A DNA stretch of 64,000 nucleotides from an uncultured Bacteroidota bacterium (GCA_903906365.1 CAIVKC010000057.1:1-64000), one strand, 5' to 3'. Positions 9,134 to 19,143 are shown, numbered from the stretch's first letter. Notes: a model not told the origin generated them from the letters alone. A program made the numbers and translations.

Positions 9134-10264
9134 TCAATACCTTGTAATAAGGGCAATATGCTGAAAATCTTTGAGTCCGTCATTTTCCATGAACAGGACC
9201 TGTCCTTTCTTTTTCAAAACCATTTCAATGATATCTTCGACGGCATCAGGGGTCGCCTGGTGGGCCACACGTGGGGGTTGCAGGAACAGGTGCTCGGTAT
9301 CCGCTTCAACGAATCCTGGCTTGTGAAAATCTTTTTCCACCAGTAATTTTGAGGCATTCCCCTCCCTGCTGGCCTTCCAGACCTCCTGAATCCCGCTGAT
9401 GGCATGTTTTTGCCCCACTTTTTCCTGAAATTCCCGGATGGATTGGGCCTGTTCCTCCTGCAGGTGTTTTCGCACATGGGGCCAGACCAGGTCTGCAATC
9501 TCCTTATGGTTGAGGTGATTATAATTTCCGGCTATTTTATGGAAGATCCGGTTTGCGTGCCGGGTCTGGTTTTCAAACCAGGATAGTTCCTTTTCAGCAC
9601 CCAGCAGGACGATCCCCTTGTCACCCTGCAGGTACTCATTTAGTTTTTTATCAATCTGATGGAAAAAATGTTTAAACCTGATCTCTTCCATAACAGACTT
9701 GTCTTTCTCATTACTTTTCACGTGCGCATATCCTGCCATGGTAGAACTCTGGCTGGCAGGGTTATACTCATACTGGTCATTGTAAACCGCAGGGAAATGA
9801 GCGTCCCTGACTTCCAGGAGTTCATCCACCGATCCTTCATAGAGGTGTGAATCCTTTTCTGAAATCTGCAGGACCAGGTAAGGCTTGGAAAGATTGACTT
9901 TGTAGAGTAGGTCACGGAGTTCAAAATGGTCGCCGATAATCAGTTTTTCTTCCACTGGAAAGGGAAAATGAATCAATATCTTGATATGGGAAGAAACATA
10001 AAGTCCGATCCCTTCGGTCTGGTGATTAAAGTCGATGGTTTGCGCTAATTGATCCAAACTTTCCAGCAGTATTTTACGGCTTGCTTCCGGTTCCCTGTCC
10101 CCAAGCGCTTCGACCGCCCGGGTAATCACTTTCTCGATTTCCTTTCTGTCCAACCGCCTTTCCGGGTTTCTTCGGTGGGTGGGGATAATGATGGATATGC
10201 AAGTATTTCCTTTTTCCTGTTGCAGGGCAACCAGGTCCTGGCTAAGTAATTTCTCGGTAATCAT
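9134..10264 (-). CDS. baeRF family protein (bacterial archaeo-eukaryotic release factor-like, family 3 type)
   Basis: 376 residues, no signal peptide, so cytoplasmic. The opening ISIIIPTHRRNPERRLDR, the YVSSHIKILIHFPFPVEE segment and the YLVLQISEKDSHLYEG strand are the pattern of the baeRF proteins. These are bacterial relatives of eRF1/Pelota domains, found by comparative genomics and thought to act on ribosomes, perhaps in rescue or peptide release. About residues 20-140 form one lobe and 140-375 the release-factor-like lobe. It stands alone between two convergent or divergent neighbours with no translation gene nearby. The family call rests on pattern recognition; a ribosomal role is inference. 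Confidence 0.7.
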   Translation of the reverse strand: MITEKLLSQDLVALQQEKGNTCISIIIPTHRRNPERRLDRKEIEKVITRAVEALGDREPEASRKILLESLDQLAQTIDFNHQTEGIGLYVSSHIKILIHFPFPVEEKLIIGDHFELRDLLYKVNLSKPYLVLQISEKDSHLYEGSVDELLEVRDAHFPAVYNDQYEYNPASQSSTMAGYAHVKSNEKDKSVMEEIRFKHFFHQIDKKLNEYLQGDKGIVLLGAEKELSWFENQTRHANRIFHKIAGNYNHLNHKEIADLVWPHVRKHLQEEQAQSIREFQEKVGQKHAISGIQEVWKASREGNASKLLVEKDFHKPGFVEADTEHLFLQPPRVAHQATPDAVEDIIEMVLKKKGQVLFMENDGLKDFQHIALITRY

Positions 10265-10634
10265 AATTTCATCTTTTTTAGGTTCTATTTACTTACCTAA
10301 AGGTACAGGGCGCCCGGTGGCAGGCTATGACCTGACTCAATAATTGAGATGAGTGGAATCATAGGTCCAGGCTGTAATCCCAACCCAACCGCGCCCGGAG
10401 ATAGGCAGCGAAACCTGGCATTTTCCTTTAGCAGGACCCCATACCCACCACCGGCTAGCGGGCAGGATGTTTTCTTAAGAAGTGGTAATCCGGATGGAAA
10501 CGGCCGTTCAATCACAGTTTACCAGGGACTGCCATTAGCCGGTTTTCTGTAAAGACACTGTAAAATCCGAAAACATGGCGCCGCAGGTCATGCAGGAAGA
10601 AATAACCCTGAACATGGCGGCCTGGCCTATATTA
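10265..10634. other. Intergenic stretch, nothing assigned
   Basis: 370 bases between two minus-strand genes. It contains the upstream region of the baeRF gene. I see an imperfect AT palindrome (TCAATAATTGA, near 10338-10348), but no coding signal, no clear terminator and no TAnnTTTG box. Confidence 0.4.
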
Positions 10635-13382
10635 TTATTGGTTTTTGGGTATATTTTCCAGCAGAGTTTTTTGTTTGTAATGCGCTTTGCGCATCTCCTC
10701 CTCGTCATCCATTTCGGGGCCCTTGATAATTTTTCTCCAGTCGATATCACGGTGATAGCGTTTCATGGCTATTTGGGGATCGAAAACTTCTTTGGAAGGA
10801 AATTCAAGGTTGTATGGCCTGAAATCTGGCTTATCCGTAAACAGGTCCTGCAGGAGGGTGGCCGTAGCGTCATACTGGTTGACATAGGGGACATCCAGCA
10901 GGTTATAAATGACTTTCAGGATCGACCCGAAATTGGCATGGGTATGGGAAACATATCCCTTTTTCACATATGGACCGGCCATGAGCAGGATGCTTCTGTG
11001 GGCATCGATATGGTCAACACCGCCCTGGGGATCATCCTCCGTGATAATGACCAGCATATTTTTCCAGTAAGGTGTCCTGGAAAGAAAATGCAGTATACGG
11101 CCGATCGCCAGGTCATTATCTGCCACGTAAGAATGGTAATAGGGATATCCGTCAGCGGGCCTCGGATCGGCCGTATGATCGTTGGGCACCTGCATGGTGA
11201 TCAGGCGGGGCATTTTCTGCTTCCCCTTCAGCCACATCCTGGTAAATTCAGTTTCGAACTGCTGCATACGGAACTGATCGGGAATATTGGTATTGAAACC
11301 CGCATAGTTATGGCTGGTTCGGGGCCAGAGGGCTTTTTGCATGGGGACCATCACACCGTGTCCGGATCCGGTGGCCGTATCAGTCCATTCTTCGCGGTTA
11401 TGGGCCGTTTCGTTGGCTTCGCCAAAATTGTAAAAGGAGACCTTGCTTCTTTCCAGTGCTTCCCACAGGCCACCCCGCTCTGCATAGTCTTCCGGGTCCA
11501 TACTTCCGGTGGAACCGGGGAACCTTCTTCCGGAAGCCTTGCTGAAATAACTGGCTGTTTTATCCACGCTTGAATTGGCCTCTACCCATTCATTGGGAAT
11601 AACGCCCAGCATCCAGTGATGGCCATGAATGGAGGCATCGCTGTCGCAATAGTAATTGTCACCAAAAGCGAACTGGCTGGCTATTTTAAGGTGATTAGGG
11701 GCGATATTGATATGATAGAGTGTCTTGTCTTTGGCAATCAGGTTGACACCCACGCCGAAACGGGCAATGGTACTATCGCCCCTGCCGGCGGTCAACTGTC
11801 CCAGGACCTCATCATAAGTGCGGTTTTCTTTGGTGATGTAGACAATGTATTTGATCGGGCTTTTCCTGATATGAGCCAGGGGGGGCAGCGGGTTTTTCGG
11901 ATCATCGGCCAGCATCTGTTTTCGGAAGGTATTTTGGATACAAATACGACTGTAATCAGCCAGGGCTTTGTCGCCGGGAAGAGGCACTTTCTGAAAAGTA
12001 GCCAGTTGAATGTCCCCGATATAGGTGCCCTGCACAGGGGCTACAAAACCCTGACCGCCATTGGGCCCGGCACCCAGTCCGCGGCAACTGATGATGTAAA
12101 GATCCTTTTCATCTTTTCCCAGCAATACCCGGGAAGGGCCCCAACCTGTAGGTATAAGCCCCTTGGTTTTCCGGGTTTCCACATCTATGACAGCCACTGC
12201 GTTGAATCCGAGCAGTGCCACATACAGCGTCTTTTCATCCCGGCTGAGGGTGATACCGAAAGGAAGCAGCCCGCGATAACGGTCGATGTTGCTGTCTACC
12301 CGGATGGCGATATTACCGATGAGGCGATGGGCCCTGTAATCGATGACTGAAATATTATCATTGGTGGCATTGGTGACATAGGCATATTTGCTGCCTGCCG
12401 CGATGGAGTTCGGACTGGAACCCCCTACCACTTCTGCCCCTTCCACCATCTGGCCAATCTGGTATCCAGTCTTGAACCGGTCGGTTACCTGATTGGTACC
12501 CAGGTCGATCACAAATACACTCATGGCCTCAGGAGCATTGGGGCTGCCCAATCCCGGTATCTTCCTTCCCTTCCAGTAATAGCCTTCAATGGATTCTTTG
12601 GTGTTGTTTCCATAGGGGTGGAATGGCAACAGCATGGAATCATAATTTTCCTTGGTGATATCGGGTAAAAGCGGGTAATCATACATACCCACATTGGCCA
12701 CAAAGGCCGTTTTACCGTCAGGGCTCAGGCATAGACCAAATGGCTGACGGCCGGTCTTTATGGAGGCCGTTATTTTCCGGCTGACCAGATCAATGCGGAC
12801 CATGCGAAAATTTCCCCTGTCCAGCACAAACAGTTCACGGCCTTCCTGATCCATTACCAGATCGGAGGTAAAACTATCCTGGTAATCGGATCCATCCACG
12901 CTTTGGTTCAGGGAAATGGAATCCAACCGCTTTTTGTTTTCTATATCATATACGATCACTGCACCATTGTCCCCGCCACTGAGGTAGACGGTTTTGGAAT
13001 CTGCCGAAAATGCAACCCCCAGGAATGAACCGTTGGAAAAGGGGGAAATGATCTTGCCGTCATAACTGGGCACCCGGATGTTATCCAGGGAGGCGTTGTC
13101 GATAATGGTAAATACACCATTGTGCAGGGTAACGGTTTTTTTCCCATCCGGAGAAATGGCCATACCAAAGGGGTCATGGGTGATACGAATCGTCTTTCCC
13201 GCCGGCGTGACATAGCGTCCGCTGGCGAGCACACTATTGCCTTGCGGATCAATATGGGCATATTCCTGAACGCCCGGTACACTCAGCACTGTGTACAAGT
13301 TCCGTGTTATTTTCTGGGCGCTGGAAAAGTGGACGCCCAACAGCAGGTAGGCTGAAAGGGCTATAAAAGTGACATGTTTCAT
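10635..13382 (-). CDS. Secreted YncE-like beta-propeller / phosphoesterase fusion, copy 1
   Basis: 915 residues. The ATG at 13382 starts a signal peptide (MKHVTFIALSAYLLLGVHFSSAQ); the frame is open farther upstream but looks non-coding. Roughly residues 30-480 are repeated YVTN/YncE-type propeller blades (for example SPDGKKTVTLHNG, SPDGKTAFVANVG and TNATNDNISVIDY). Residues 510-900 are a phosphoesterase/alkaline-phosphatase-superfamily domain: ITKENRTYDEVLGQL at its start, then VPNDHTAD and ITEDDPQGGVDHIDAHR, which supply Asp and His metal ligands. NCBI-type naming is bifunctional YncE family protein/alkaline phosphatase family protein. The substrate is unknown. It lies just downstream of a second protein with the same architecture. 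Confidence 0.85.
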   Translation of the reverse strand: MKHVTFIALSAYLLLGVHFSSAQKITRNLYTVLSVPGVQEYAHIDPQGNSVLASGRYVTPAGKTIRITHDPFGMAISPDGKKTVTLHNGVFTIIDNASLDNIRVPSYDGKIISPFSNGSFLGVAFSADSKTVYLSGGDNGAVIVYDIENKKRLDSISLNQSVDGSDYQDSFTSDLVMDQEGRELFVLDRGNFRMVRIDLVSRKITASIKTGRQPFGLCLSPDGKTAFVANVGMYDYPLLPDITKENYDSMLLPFHPYGNNTKESIEGYYWKGRKIPGLGSPNAPEAMSVFVIDLGTNQVTDRFKTGYQIGQMVEGAEVVGGSSPNSIAAGSKYAYVTNATNDNISVIDYRAHRLIGNIAIRVDSNIDRYRGLLPFGITLSRDEKTLYVALLGFNAVAVIDVETRKTKGLIPTGWGPSRVLLGKDEKDLYIISCRGLGAGPNGGQGFVAPVQGTYIGDIQLATFQKVPLPGDKALADYSRICIQNTFRKQMLADDPKNPLPPLAHIRKSPIKYIVYITKENRTYDEVLGQLTAGRGDSTIARFGVGVNLIAKDKTLYHINIAPNHLKIASQFAFGDNYYCDSDASIHGHHWMLGVIPNEWVEANSSVDKTASYFSKASGRRFPGSTGSMDPEDYAERGGLWEALERSKVSFYNFGEANETAHNREEWTDTATGSGHGVMVPMQKALWPRTSHNYAGFNTNIPDQFRMQQFETEFTRMWLKGKQKMPRLITMQVPNDHTADPRPADGYPYYHSYVADNDLAIGRILHFLSRTPYWKNMLVIITEDDPQGGVDHIDAHRSILLMAGPYVKKGYVSHTHANFGSILKVIYNLLDVPYVNQYDATATLLQDLFTDKPDFRPYNLEFPSKEVFDPQIAMKRYHRDIDWRKIIKGPEMDDEEEMRKAHYKQKTLLENIPKNQ

Positions 13383-13522
13383 CAATGGATCTTTAAGGAT
13401 GCTTAATAGTGGTGTAAGGGGTTGAAAATAATTAAACCTGTTGTGTTCCAAGACATCCAGGGGTTAAATTTACAATTATATAATGGTCAAACCAGCCCGG
13501 TCCTAACCCAGGCGTGTGAATT

Positions 13523-16177
13523 CTACTTGCTTCCCGGATAGGGTTGATTGCCTTTGGCATCAAACCACAGAATCCGGTTCATCAATTCATCATTGCCCCC
13601 GTCGAGATCTTTGAAGGCAGAGTTTTTAGAGACCCGGGCAAAATACTTTGCCTTCCCTTTGAGCATTCCCATCGGCCTGTTCATCTTATCGAGTTCGATA
13701 TTATTGGGCAGATGCTGGAAATGGAAATCCCGCTTAGTCTGGGTAAAACAATCAAACATCGGCAGCGCGGTGGCATCCAGGATATTCATGGGAGGGATGC
13801 CCAGTATCTGTTCTATGGTCCGGACCATGGAAGTCTGATTGTAGTTGGTATGAATGACCATGCCCGGATTGGAATAGACGCTCAAAACCTGGCAGGTGGT
13901 TCGGTAGGGAGATATATGATCCCAGCCAGACTGGGAATCATCCTCGGTGACGAAAATTACAGTGGAATCCCAAAACCTGCTGGCGGTAATGGTTTCCACA
14001 ATCCTTCCCAGGGCCAGGTCATTGTCTGCCACCATGGCCATCGGCACAGGAAACTGTTCTGAAGTGCCCGCAGTATGATCATCGGGAAGGGAAAGGACCA
14101 TCAGCTCGGGCAGACTGTCTTCCGGCAATTGCTCGGCATGCTTCCAATCCCTGATAAAGACATCGGCCCGGATCTGGTCTGTGAAGTTGATATTGTCACA
14201 ATCTGGGTAATCCGGTGAAATGATGGGGCGCAACCTCGCGATGGTACTGGTATTTGAAAGTCCCAGGTTCTCCTGGTGGCTGTAACGGCTGAAAATATCC
14301 GACCATTTCCATCCCTGCTCATAATGGGTCAGGCAGGCCTCGCCATATACACGTACCTTTTTTCCATGATCCAGGGCATTGTTCCAGATAAAGCCGCTTC
14401 TGTTGTAAACGAGCGCATCTTCCTGGCGGTGGGGATAACTCCTAAACCAGGCACGTACATTTTTTTCAACATAATCGGAAGCCATCGCCGCATCTGCCCA
14501 CTGGTGACCTTCTGCTGAAGATTTGCCGGAGGCATAGTAGTTATCCAGCAGGGAAAATTCCCGGGCCAGTTTGTGCTGGTTGGGTGTCACCTGCTCCCCA
14601 AACACGCAAAGCCTGCTGTCCCCCCGGCCCTGCGGCAAATCGCCGAGCACCTGGTCATAGGTTTTGTTTTCCTTGATGATATAGACCACATGCCGGAACC
14701 TGGAAGGCTCCCCGATCCGCTCGGGCAGAGGCCTGGCCTGGGCCTCCCCGCGGGGAGCCGCATTTGACTGGGCAAGTCTTTGGAAAAGGTTTAGCCTTTG
14801 AACCTGGGCGGTATATCTGTTGAGCTGCTGGACATTGGGAATCCCGATGACGCTGACAGAGGCCAGTTCCTTATGGATGGTATAGGCCTTTACGGCCTCG
14901 GCAGCTCCGGATGACTTGATCTCCCGGTCCGCTGAAAGGACCCTGGAGCCCTTGGCCTCCAGGTTGGTGACAAAAAGCCGGTGACCGGAAACCACAATTC
15001 CGCTGGGATAGGCTTCCGTAGGTATAAAGCCCTGAATACGGGCATGCTGGTGTCCTGAGGAAGGGGTTTGCCCCAGGGAAATGACCGCCAGCGCGTTGTC
15101 CAGGCCGTTTGCTACGTAAAGCTTTCCAGCCCGGGCATCCAGGGCCAGGGCATTGGGGCTGCTGCCATAATACCTGTGCTGGCCGGAGAACAGGCCGGTG
15201 GGAATAGTATCGGTAACCTGCATCAGGCCGATATCCACCACACTGATATTATCGCTGTTGCCGTTGGAAATATAGAGTCGTTTTTGATCAGGACTTTTAA
15301 TGATGGCATTGGGGTGGAGGCCCAAGGGAATTTCACCCAAGAGCCTGCCTGTCTCCAAATCCAATACCGAAAGACTCCCGTTTCGGGTTGCCCCGGTAGC
15401 CGGATCGGTATAGGCCGCACCCCAGGGGGTCCCTGCATGTTCGGGGACCGTGTCGTTGACCTGGGGCCCCGCCCAGTTAGTGACATATATTTTTTTTCCC
15501 GCAATGCAAAGACCGTAAGGAGCTACCCCGGTGGGGGCTGTCCAGACCGTCTGCTGGTCATCGAACCGGATTTTGACCAGCCTGTCATTTCCATTGAGGG
15601 CAACATAGAGGTATAGGATGCTGTCTTCCAGGTGAGCCAGAATCTGGTTGGGGAGAGCCAGGTCCGCCGGTGCCAGCTTTTCCAGGGAAATGGAGGTCAC
15701 ATCGGTCAATTTTTTCCCGTCCCACCTGGCTATCATGACAGCGGACTTCCCGTTATCGCGGCCCCCTGCCCCCCAGGAAATATAGGTCTTTTGCTTATAG
15801 GTAAAGCTGGTAATGCCGGAATAGGAAGACATGTAAGCCTTAAAGGCCTTGGCTTCATTAAAACTCCATCGGTCTTCGATCTCCAGGGTTTGCATGTTCA
15901 TCACCGCAATGCCATATCGGTCTTCAATGGCCACATGGGTATCTCCCGGCAGGATGCACAGATCCAGTGCGTGGTTTTCGATGGAGGAATCCCCATAGGT
16001 AACCACCCGGCCCGCAGAATGGACCAGTCTGTTGAAAGGCAATATGGTGAATGGATTGGTCATGGCCAGGGTACTGTCTTCAAAAGAGAAGATGCCCGAA
16101 CGGGAGGACTGTTGTCCAAAACAGAGTGCCGGAACTAAAAAAAACAGGACGTCCAGAAAGCGGGTAAATGATTTCAT
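13523..16177 (-). CDS. Secreted YncE-like beta-propeller / phosphoesterase fusion, copy 2
   Basis: 884 residues, same two-domain layout as its neighbour. The signal peptide starts at the ATG at 16177 (MKSFTRFLDVLFFLVPALCFGQ). The propeller covers about residues 40-440 (blades such as SPDQKRLYISNGNSDNISVVD). The phosphoesterase domain begins at HVVYIIKENKTYDQVLGDL and continues through LPDDHTAG and VTEDDSQSGWDHISPYR. The two copies are clearly diverged paralogues rather than a recent duplication: the catalytic landmarks align but most other positions differ. The 140-base gap and same orientation allow co-transcription, with this copy first. Both would act in the periplasm or outside the cell. 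Confidence 0.85.
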   Translation of the reverse strand: MKSFTRFLDVLFFLVPALCFGQQSSRSGIFSFEDSTLAMTNPFTILPFNRLVHSAGRVVTYGDSSIENHALDLCILPGDTHVAIEDRYGIAVMNMQTLEIEDRWSFNEAKAFKAYMSSYSGITSFTYKQKTYISWGAGGRDNGKSAVMIARWDGKKLTDVTSISLEKLAPADLALPNQILAHLEDSILYLYVALNGNDRLVKIRFDDQQTVWTAPTGVAPYGLCIAGKKIYVTNWAGPQVNDTVPEHAGTPWGAAYTDPATGATRNGSLSVLDLETGRLLGEIPLGLHPNAIIKSPDQKRLYISNGNSDNISVVDIGLMQVTDTIPTGLFSGQHRYYGSSPNALALDARAGKLYVANGLDNALAVISLGQTPSSGHQHARIQGFIPTEAYPSGIVVSGHRLFVTNLEAKGSRVLSADREIKSSGAAEAVKAYTIHKELASVSVIGIPNVQQLNRYTAQVQRLNLFQRLAQSNAAPRGEAQARPLPERIGEPSRFRHVVYIIKENKTYDQVLGDLPQGRGDSRLCVFGEQVTPNQHKLAREFSLLDNYYASGKSSAEGHQWADAAMASDYVEKNVRAWFRSYPHRQEDALVYNRSGFIWNNALDHGKKVRVYGEACLTHYEQGWKWSDIFSRYSHQENLGLSNTSTIARLRPIISPDYPDCDNINFTDQIRADVFIRDWKHAEQLPEDSLPELMVLSLPDDHTAGTSEQFPVPMAMVADNDLALGRIVETITASRFWDSTVIFVTEDDSQSGWDHISPYRTTCQVLSVYSNPGMVIHTNYNQTSMVRTIEQILGIPPMNILDATALPMFDCFTQTKRDFHFQHLPNNIELDKMNRPMGMLKGKAKYFARVSKNSAFKDLDGGNDELMNRILWFDAKGNQPYPGSK

Positions 16178-16889
16178 GTCTAATGTTGTCGTAAGTCCCT
16201 TCAATATTAGTCATAAAAATAGGTTCCTTAATCAACATTTATTCACAGGCATTTAGGCAGTTCATGAAATGTGCTACTCAGGCTAAAGAGTGCAGGCAGG
16301 AAAATGAACGTTGGCTCAGGGTTTTGGCCCAACAGTCCAGATGATCCCTGCATTAAAAAGGCTTGCCTCTGCCATAGAGAATTCATAAAGAATTAATCTC
16401 TGGTAGCTGGAATATATGCTGGGAACAGGACCATGTAATGCTAATAGGAACAGCAAGGCAGGTTAGCTGCTTTTTCCCGGCTGGCCTAAGTCCGGGGAAG
16501 ACCTTAGCCAGGTGATTTTTCTGATAAAGGAATGCAGGTTTGGGGATTCCGGAACCGGGCAACAAAACGAATCGCAGAAAAGGCAGATATTTTCCAAGCA
16601 GGCCGTTTCCTGCAAGGCCTGCTCCGGGGACAATCCCATGGCTTTTCCCATTTTCCAGAGCTATATGGAAATTTCCTTGGGCAGTTCGGTGCCACCCTGA
16701 AAGCCTCCTGCCCCGAAGAGTATATGACAGAAATTGGGCTGTGGATCCTTCATCAGGATATTTTTATCCAAGGCCCTACCCCTGGCCCAGTTTCCCCCCA
16801 AGCCACATTTGTTCGTTGGCGCCCCAGTACCAGAAACTGAGCGGGTCATGCTTAAGATAGGTATCCTTTTCAATGAGTGGGTCTGTATT
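16178..16889. other. Non-coding or decayed stretch
   Basis: About 0.7 kb without an intact gene. On the minus strand, the frame of the neighbouring pseudogene reopens after its TAA (16890-16892) and gives about 37 protein-like residues, including KDTYLKHDPLSFWYWG, before a TAG at 16776-16778. Beyond that all frames are short. I read the right half as further gene ruin of unknown identity and see nothing in 16178-16500. Confidence 0.4.
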
Positions 16890-17493
16890 TTAGTCACTGA
16901 AGCCTCGGGAATAAAAGCAGGGGTGCAACCTGGAGAGAATGGATGCAGAACGCATAAAACGGATGATCTCCTGGCTCCCATTGATGTCGCCCAGATGCTG
17001 TTCCGGACAAACGGAAGGGCAAAGCCCCTGCAGGTACTGGCTCAAAAAAGAACTCTGCCAGCGCAGGCCGGCCAGTTGGAAAGGACCAAATACCCTCCTG
17101 GTCAGTCCAAACAGAAAAGCCCCCCCGAGCAGATCCCCCGCCAATGAGCAGGGGCGTTTGTTCCAGGTGCCGGGCCGCCTCTAAAATATGGTCTGCCCTG
17201 AGCCCGGGTCAATCATAGCCCAGGGCAATGACATGATCGTACCCCATCGGGAATACAGTCTGTAGCGCATGGGCGAAGCCTTACCCGAAGGATTGTCCCT
17301 GCTGCAGGCTTGCATCAATGGGAAAGAAGGGTAGTCCGTATCGACTGATAACGGCGAGGGTATGACCTATAAGTAAATCAGGCAGCCTAAGTTGGCTGCA
17401 GGGCTGCAATCTCCATAGCATGTAATGGCAGATGCAACGCAACCAGATCGTGAAAAAAACAGGATGGTAGTAGTCCGGGACAAATGCAGGCAA
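16890..17493 (-). pseudogene. Decayed TIGR04282-like (DUF2064) nucleotide-sugar transferase gene
   Basis: No intact frame, but the minus strand reads as a TIGR04282/DUF2064 transferase once its lesions are bridged. In order: LIGHTLAVISRYGLPFFPID, then QQGQSFG, a TAA stop at 17281-17283, and FAHALQTVFPMGYDHVIALGYD in the same frame. A TGA follows at 17209-17211 (family members usually read D-C-P or D-T-P here), then PGLRADHILEAARHLEQTPLL. A frameshift falls in a C7 run (17120-17126 on the plus strand), after which FLFGLTRR, LAGLRWQSSFLSQYL and HLGDINGSQEI finish the domain. The family is annotated as arsenosugar-biosynthesis or rSAM-associated transferases. Two stops plus a shift mean the gene is dead, unless sequencing errors clustered here. 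The start is also degraded, so the left and right ends are approximate. Confidence 0.6.
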
Positions 17494-17603
17494 TTTGGGT
17501 TAAATGCCTAGCCTTCACGATTCCGGTTTTACCATGGACTGAATATCTTAGGCCACCCTTGTATCATGGTGAGGCAGACCGCAGGTCATCGTGTTGGATG
17601 GAA

Positions 17604-18938
17604 TCATTCAATTCCCAATTGCTGCTGGATGTGTTCCAGGGATTTGCCCTTGGTTTCCGGCAGTACCTTCCAGACAAAGAAGAGATGGACCACCATCATC
17701 AGGGCAAAAAACACAAAGGCATAAACTACCCCGATGTGGATATTTCCCTTAAGTATGGAAGCCACATAGGGAAAAACCCAGGATATGATAGCAGCCATGA
17801 TCCAGTGGGTGAAACTGCCCAGGGATCCTCCCTGAGAACGTACCGAATTGGGGAAAATTTCTGAAATGAACACCCAGACCACGGCTCCCTGGGAAAAGGC
17901 AAAAAAAGCGATAAATCCAATCAGGTAGACCACCACCATTCCATTGCTTTGCCCGGTGGAAACCATCAGGGCAGAGGCAGTCAGGGCCAGGAATAATATC
18001 ATGCCCACGGAGCCAATCAGCAGTAATTTTTTTCTGCCAAACCGGTCGATCATGGTCATCGCCAGCAGGGTGAAGACCAGATTGGCTGCACCGATGTATA
18101 CCGGCTGCAAGAAGGAATGGGCTTTGTCAAAACCAGCCATCTCAAAAATGCGGGGTGCATAATAAAATATAGCATTGATACCCGAGAGCTGATTGAACAT
18201 GGCCAGCAGTACGGCATAACTGATGGGACGGATGAATTTTTTCTGGAATAATCTTTCGGAATGGTGGGACACCGAGGACCTGATATCGGCAATGGTGCCT
18301 GCCGCATCGGTATTGCCAATGCGCCCCAGGATGGGAATGGCTTCCGACTCCCGGTCATTGAGTATCAGCCAGCGTGGGCTTTCCGGGATCCTGCGAACCA
18401 GCAAGGCGAACACGGCAGCCGGAACCACCATGACCCCCAGCATCCATCTCCAGGAATCATCCCCAAAATCCTTGAACAGGAAATTGGTCAGCAGGGCAAC
18501 AAAGATTCCCATAACAATATTTAGCTGAAAGGAACCTGCCAGCCTGCCCCTGAGGGCGGACGGAGATATCTCCGAAATATACATGGGTCCAACCACCGAG
18601 GAGGCCCCCACTGCAATGCCCCCTACAAACCGGAAAACAATGAAAAGTACCCAGACATGAATGGAAGCGCAGCCGATGGCAGAAACCAGGTAAAGCAGCG
18701 CAACGGCTATGAGGACTTTTTTCCGGCCAAATCTTCTGGCCGGAAGTCCGGCCACCAGGGAGCCCAATACGGTTCCAATGAGGCTGGAGGCGACCGTAAA
18801 TCCCTGCCAGAATGGGCTGAGGTTCCACAATTGCTGGATGGTCTTTTCTGCCCCGGAAATAACGGCCGTTTCAAACCCGAATAAAAATCCGCCCAGGGCG
18901 GCGATAAGTGCAATGCGTACCGGATAGCTAACCTTCAT
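17604..18938 (-). CDS. MFS sugar porter (XylE/sugar:H+ symporter family)
   Basis: 444 residues with twelve predicted membrane helices. Sugar-porter signatures are present: GGFLFGFETAVISGA in helix 1, RRFGRKK in the loop after helix 2, PESPRWLI after helix 6, DRFGRKK in the second half, and PETKGKSLE at the end. The start at 18938 (MKVSYPVRIAL) gives the normal N-terminus; upstream residues in the open frame are dispensable. It probably imports a hexose or pentose with protons. It is divergent from the outer-membrane receptor at 19144, and lies beside the decayed transferase, with which I see no functional link. The specific sugar cannot be read from the sequence. Confidence 0.88.
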   Translation of the reverse strand: MKVSYPVRIALIAALGGFLFGFETAVISGAEKTIQQLWNLSPFWQGFTVASSLIGTVLGSLVAGLPARRFGRKKVLIAVALLYLVSAIGCASIHVWVLFIVFRFVGGIAVGASSVVGPMYISEISPSALRGRLAGSFQLNIVMGIFVALLTNFLFKDFGDDSWRWMLGVMVVPAAVFALLVRRIPESPRWLILNDRESEAIPILGRIGNTDAAGTIADIRSSVSHHSERLFQKKFIRPISYAVLLAMFNQLSGINAIFYYAPRIFEMAGFDKAHSFLQPVYIGAANLVFTLLAMTMIDRFGRKKLLLIGSVGMILFLALTASALMVSTGQSNGMVVVYLIGFIAFFAFSQGAVVWVFISEIFPNSVRSQGGSLGSFTHWIMAAIISWVFPYVASILKGNIHIGVVYAFVFFALMMVVHLFFVWKVLPETKGKSLEHIQQQLGIE

Positions 18939-19143
18939 GAACAGGCAAATTTGTTGTAATGTTAAATGTACACATTCCAACAAAAGGGACAAGAAACATT
19001 AAAAAAAAATTATCAGCCGCCTGGGCTTTGCCGTTCCTACCAATTCGGTGTAAACTTCAGATTTAATACAAGATTGAGGCGTAATTTCGCCCTTCCATTT
19101 TAAAGAGACCTCAATTAAAAATTTTTATAATATTTTTTCTCTC

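Noticed and set aside
10575-12350. Long plus-strand open frames (332 and 244 codons) opposite the first phosphoesterase gene
   Set aside because: They are the reverse-strand shadow of a well-supported gene with propeller and phosphoesterase motifs, and give no recognisable protein.
17604-17610. The MFS sugar porter and decayed transferase as one operon
   Set aside because: The porter stop is 110 bases from the degraded start region and nothing links sugar import to the transferase family.
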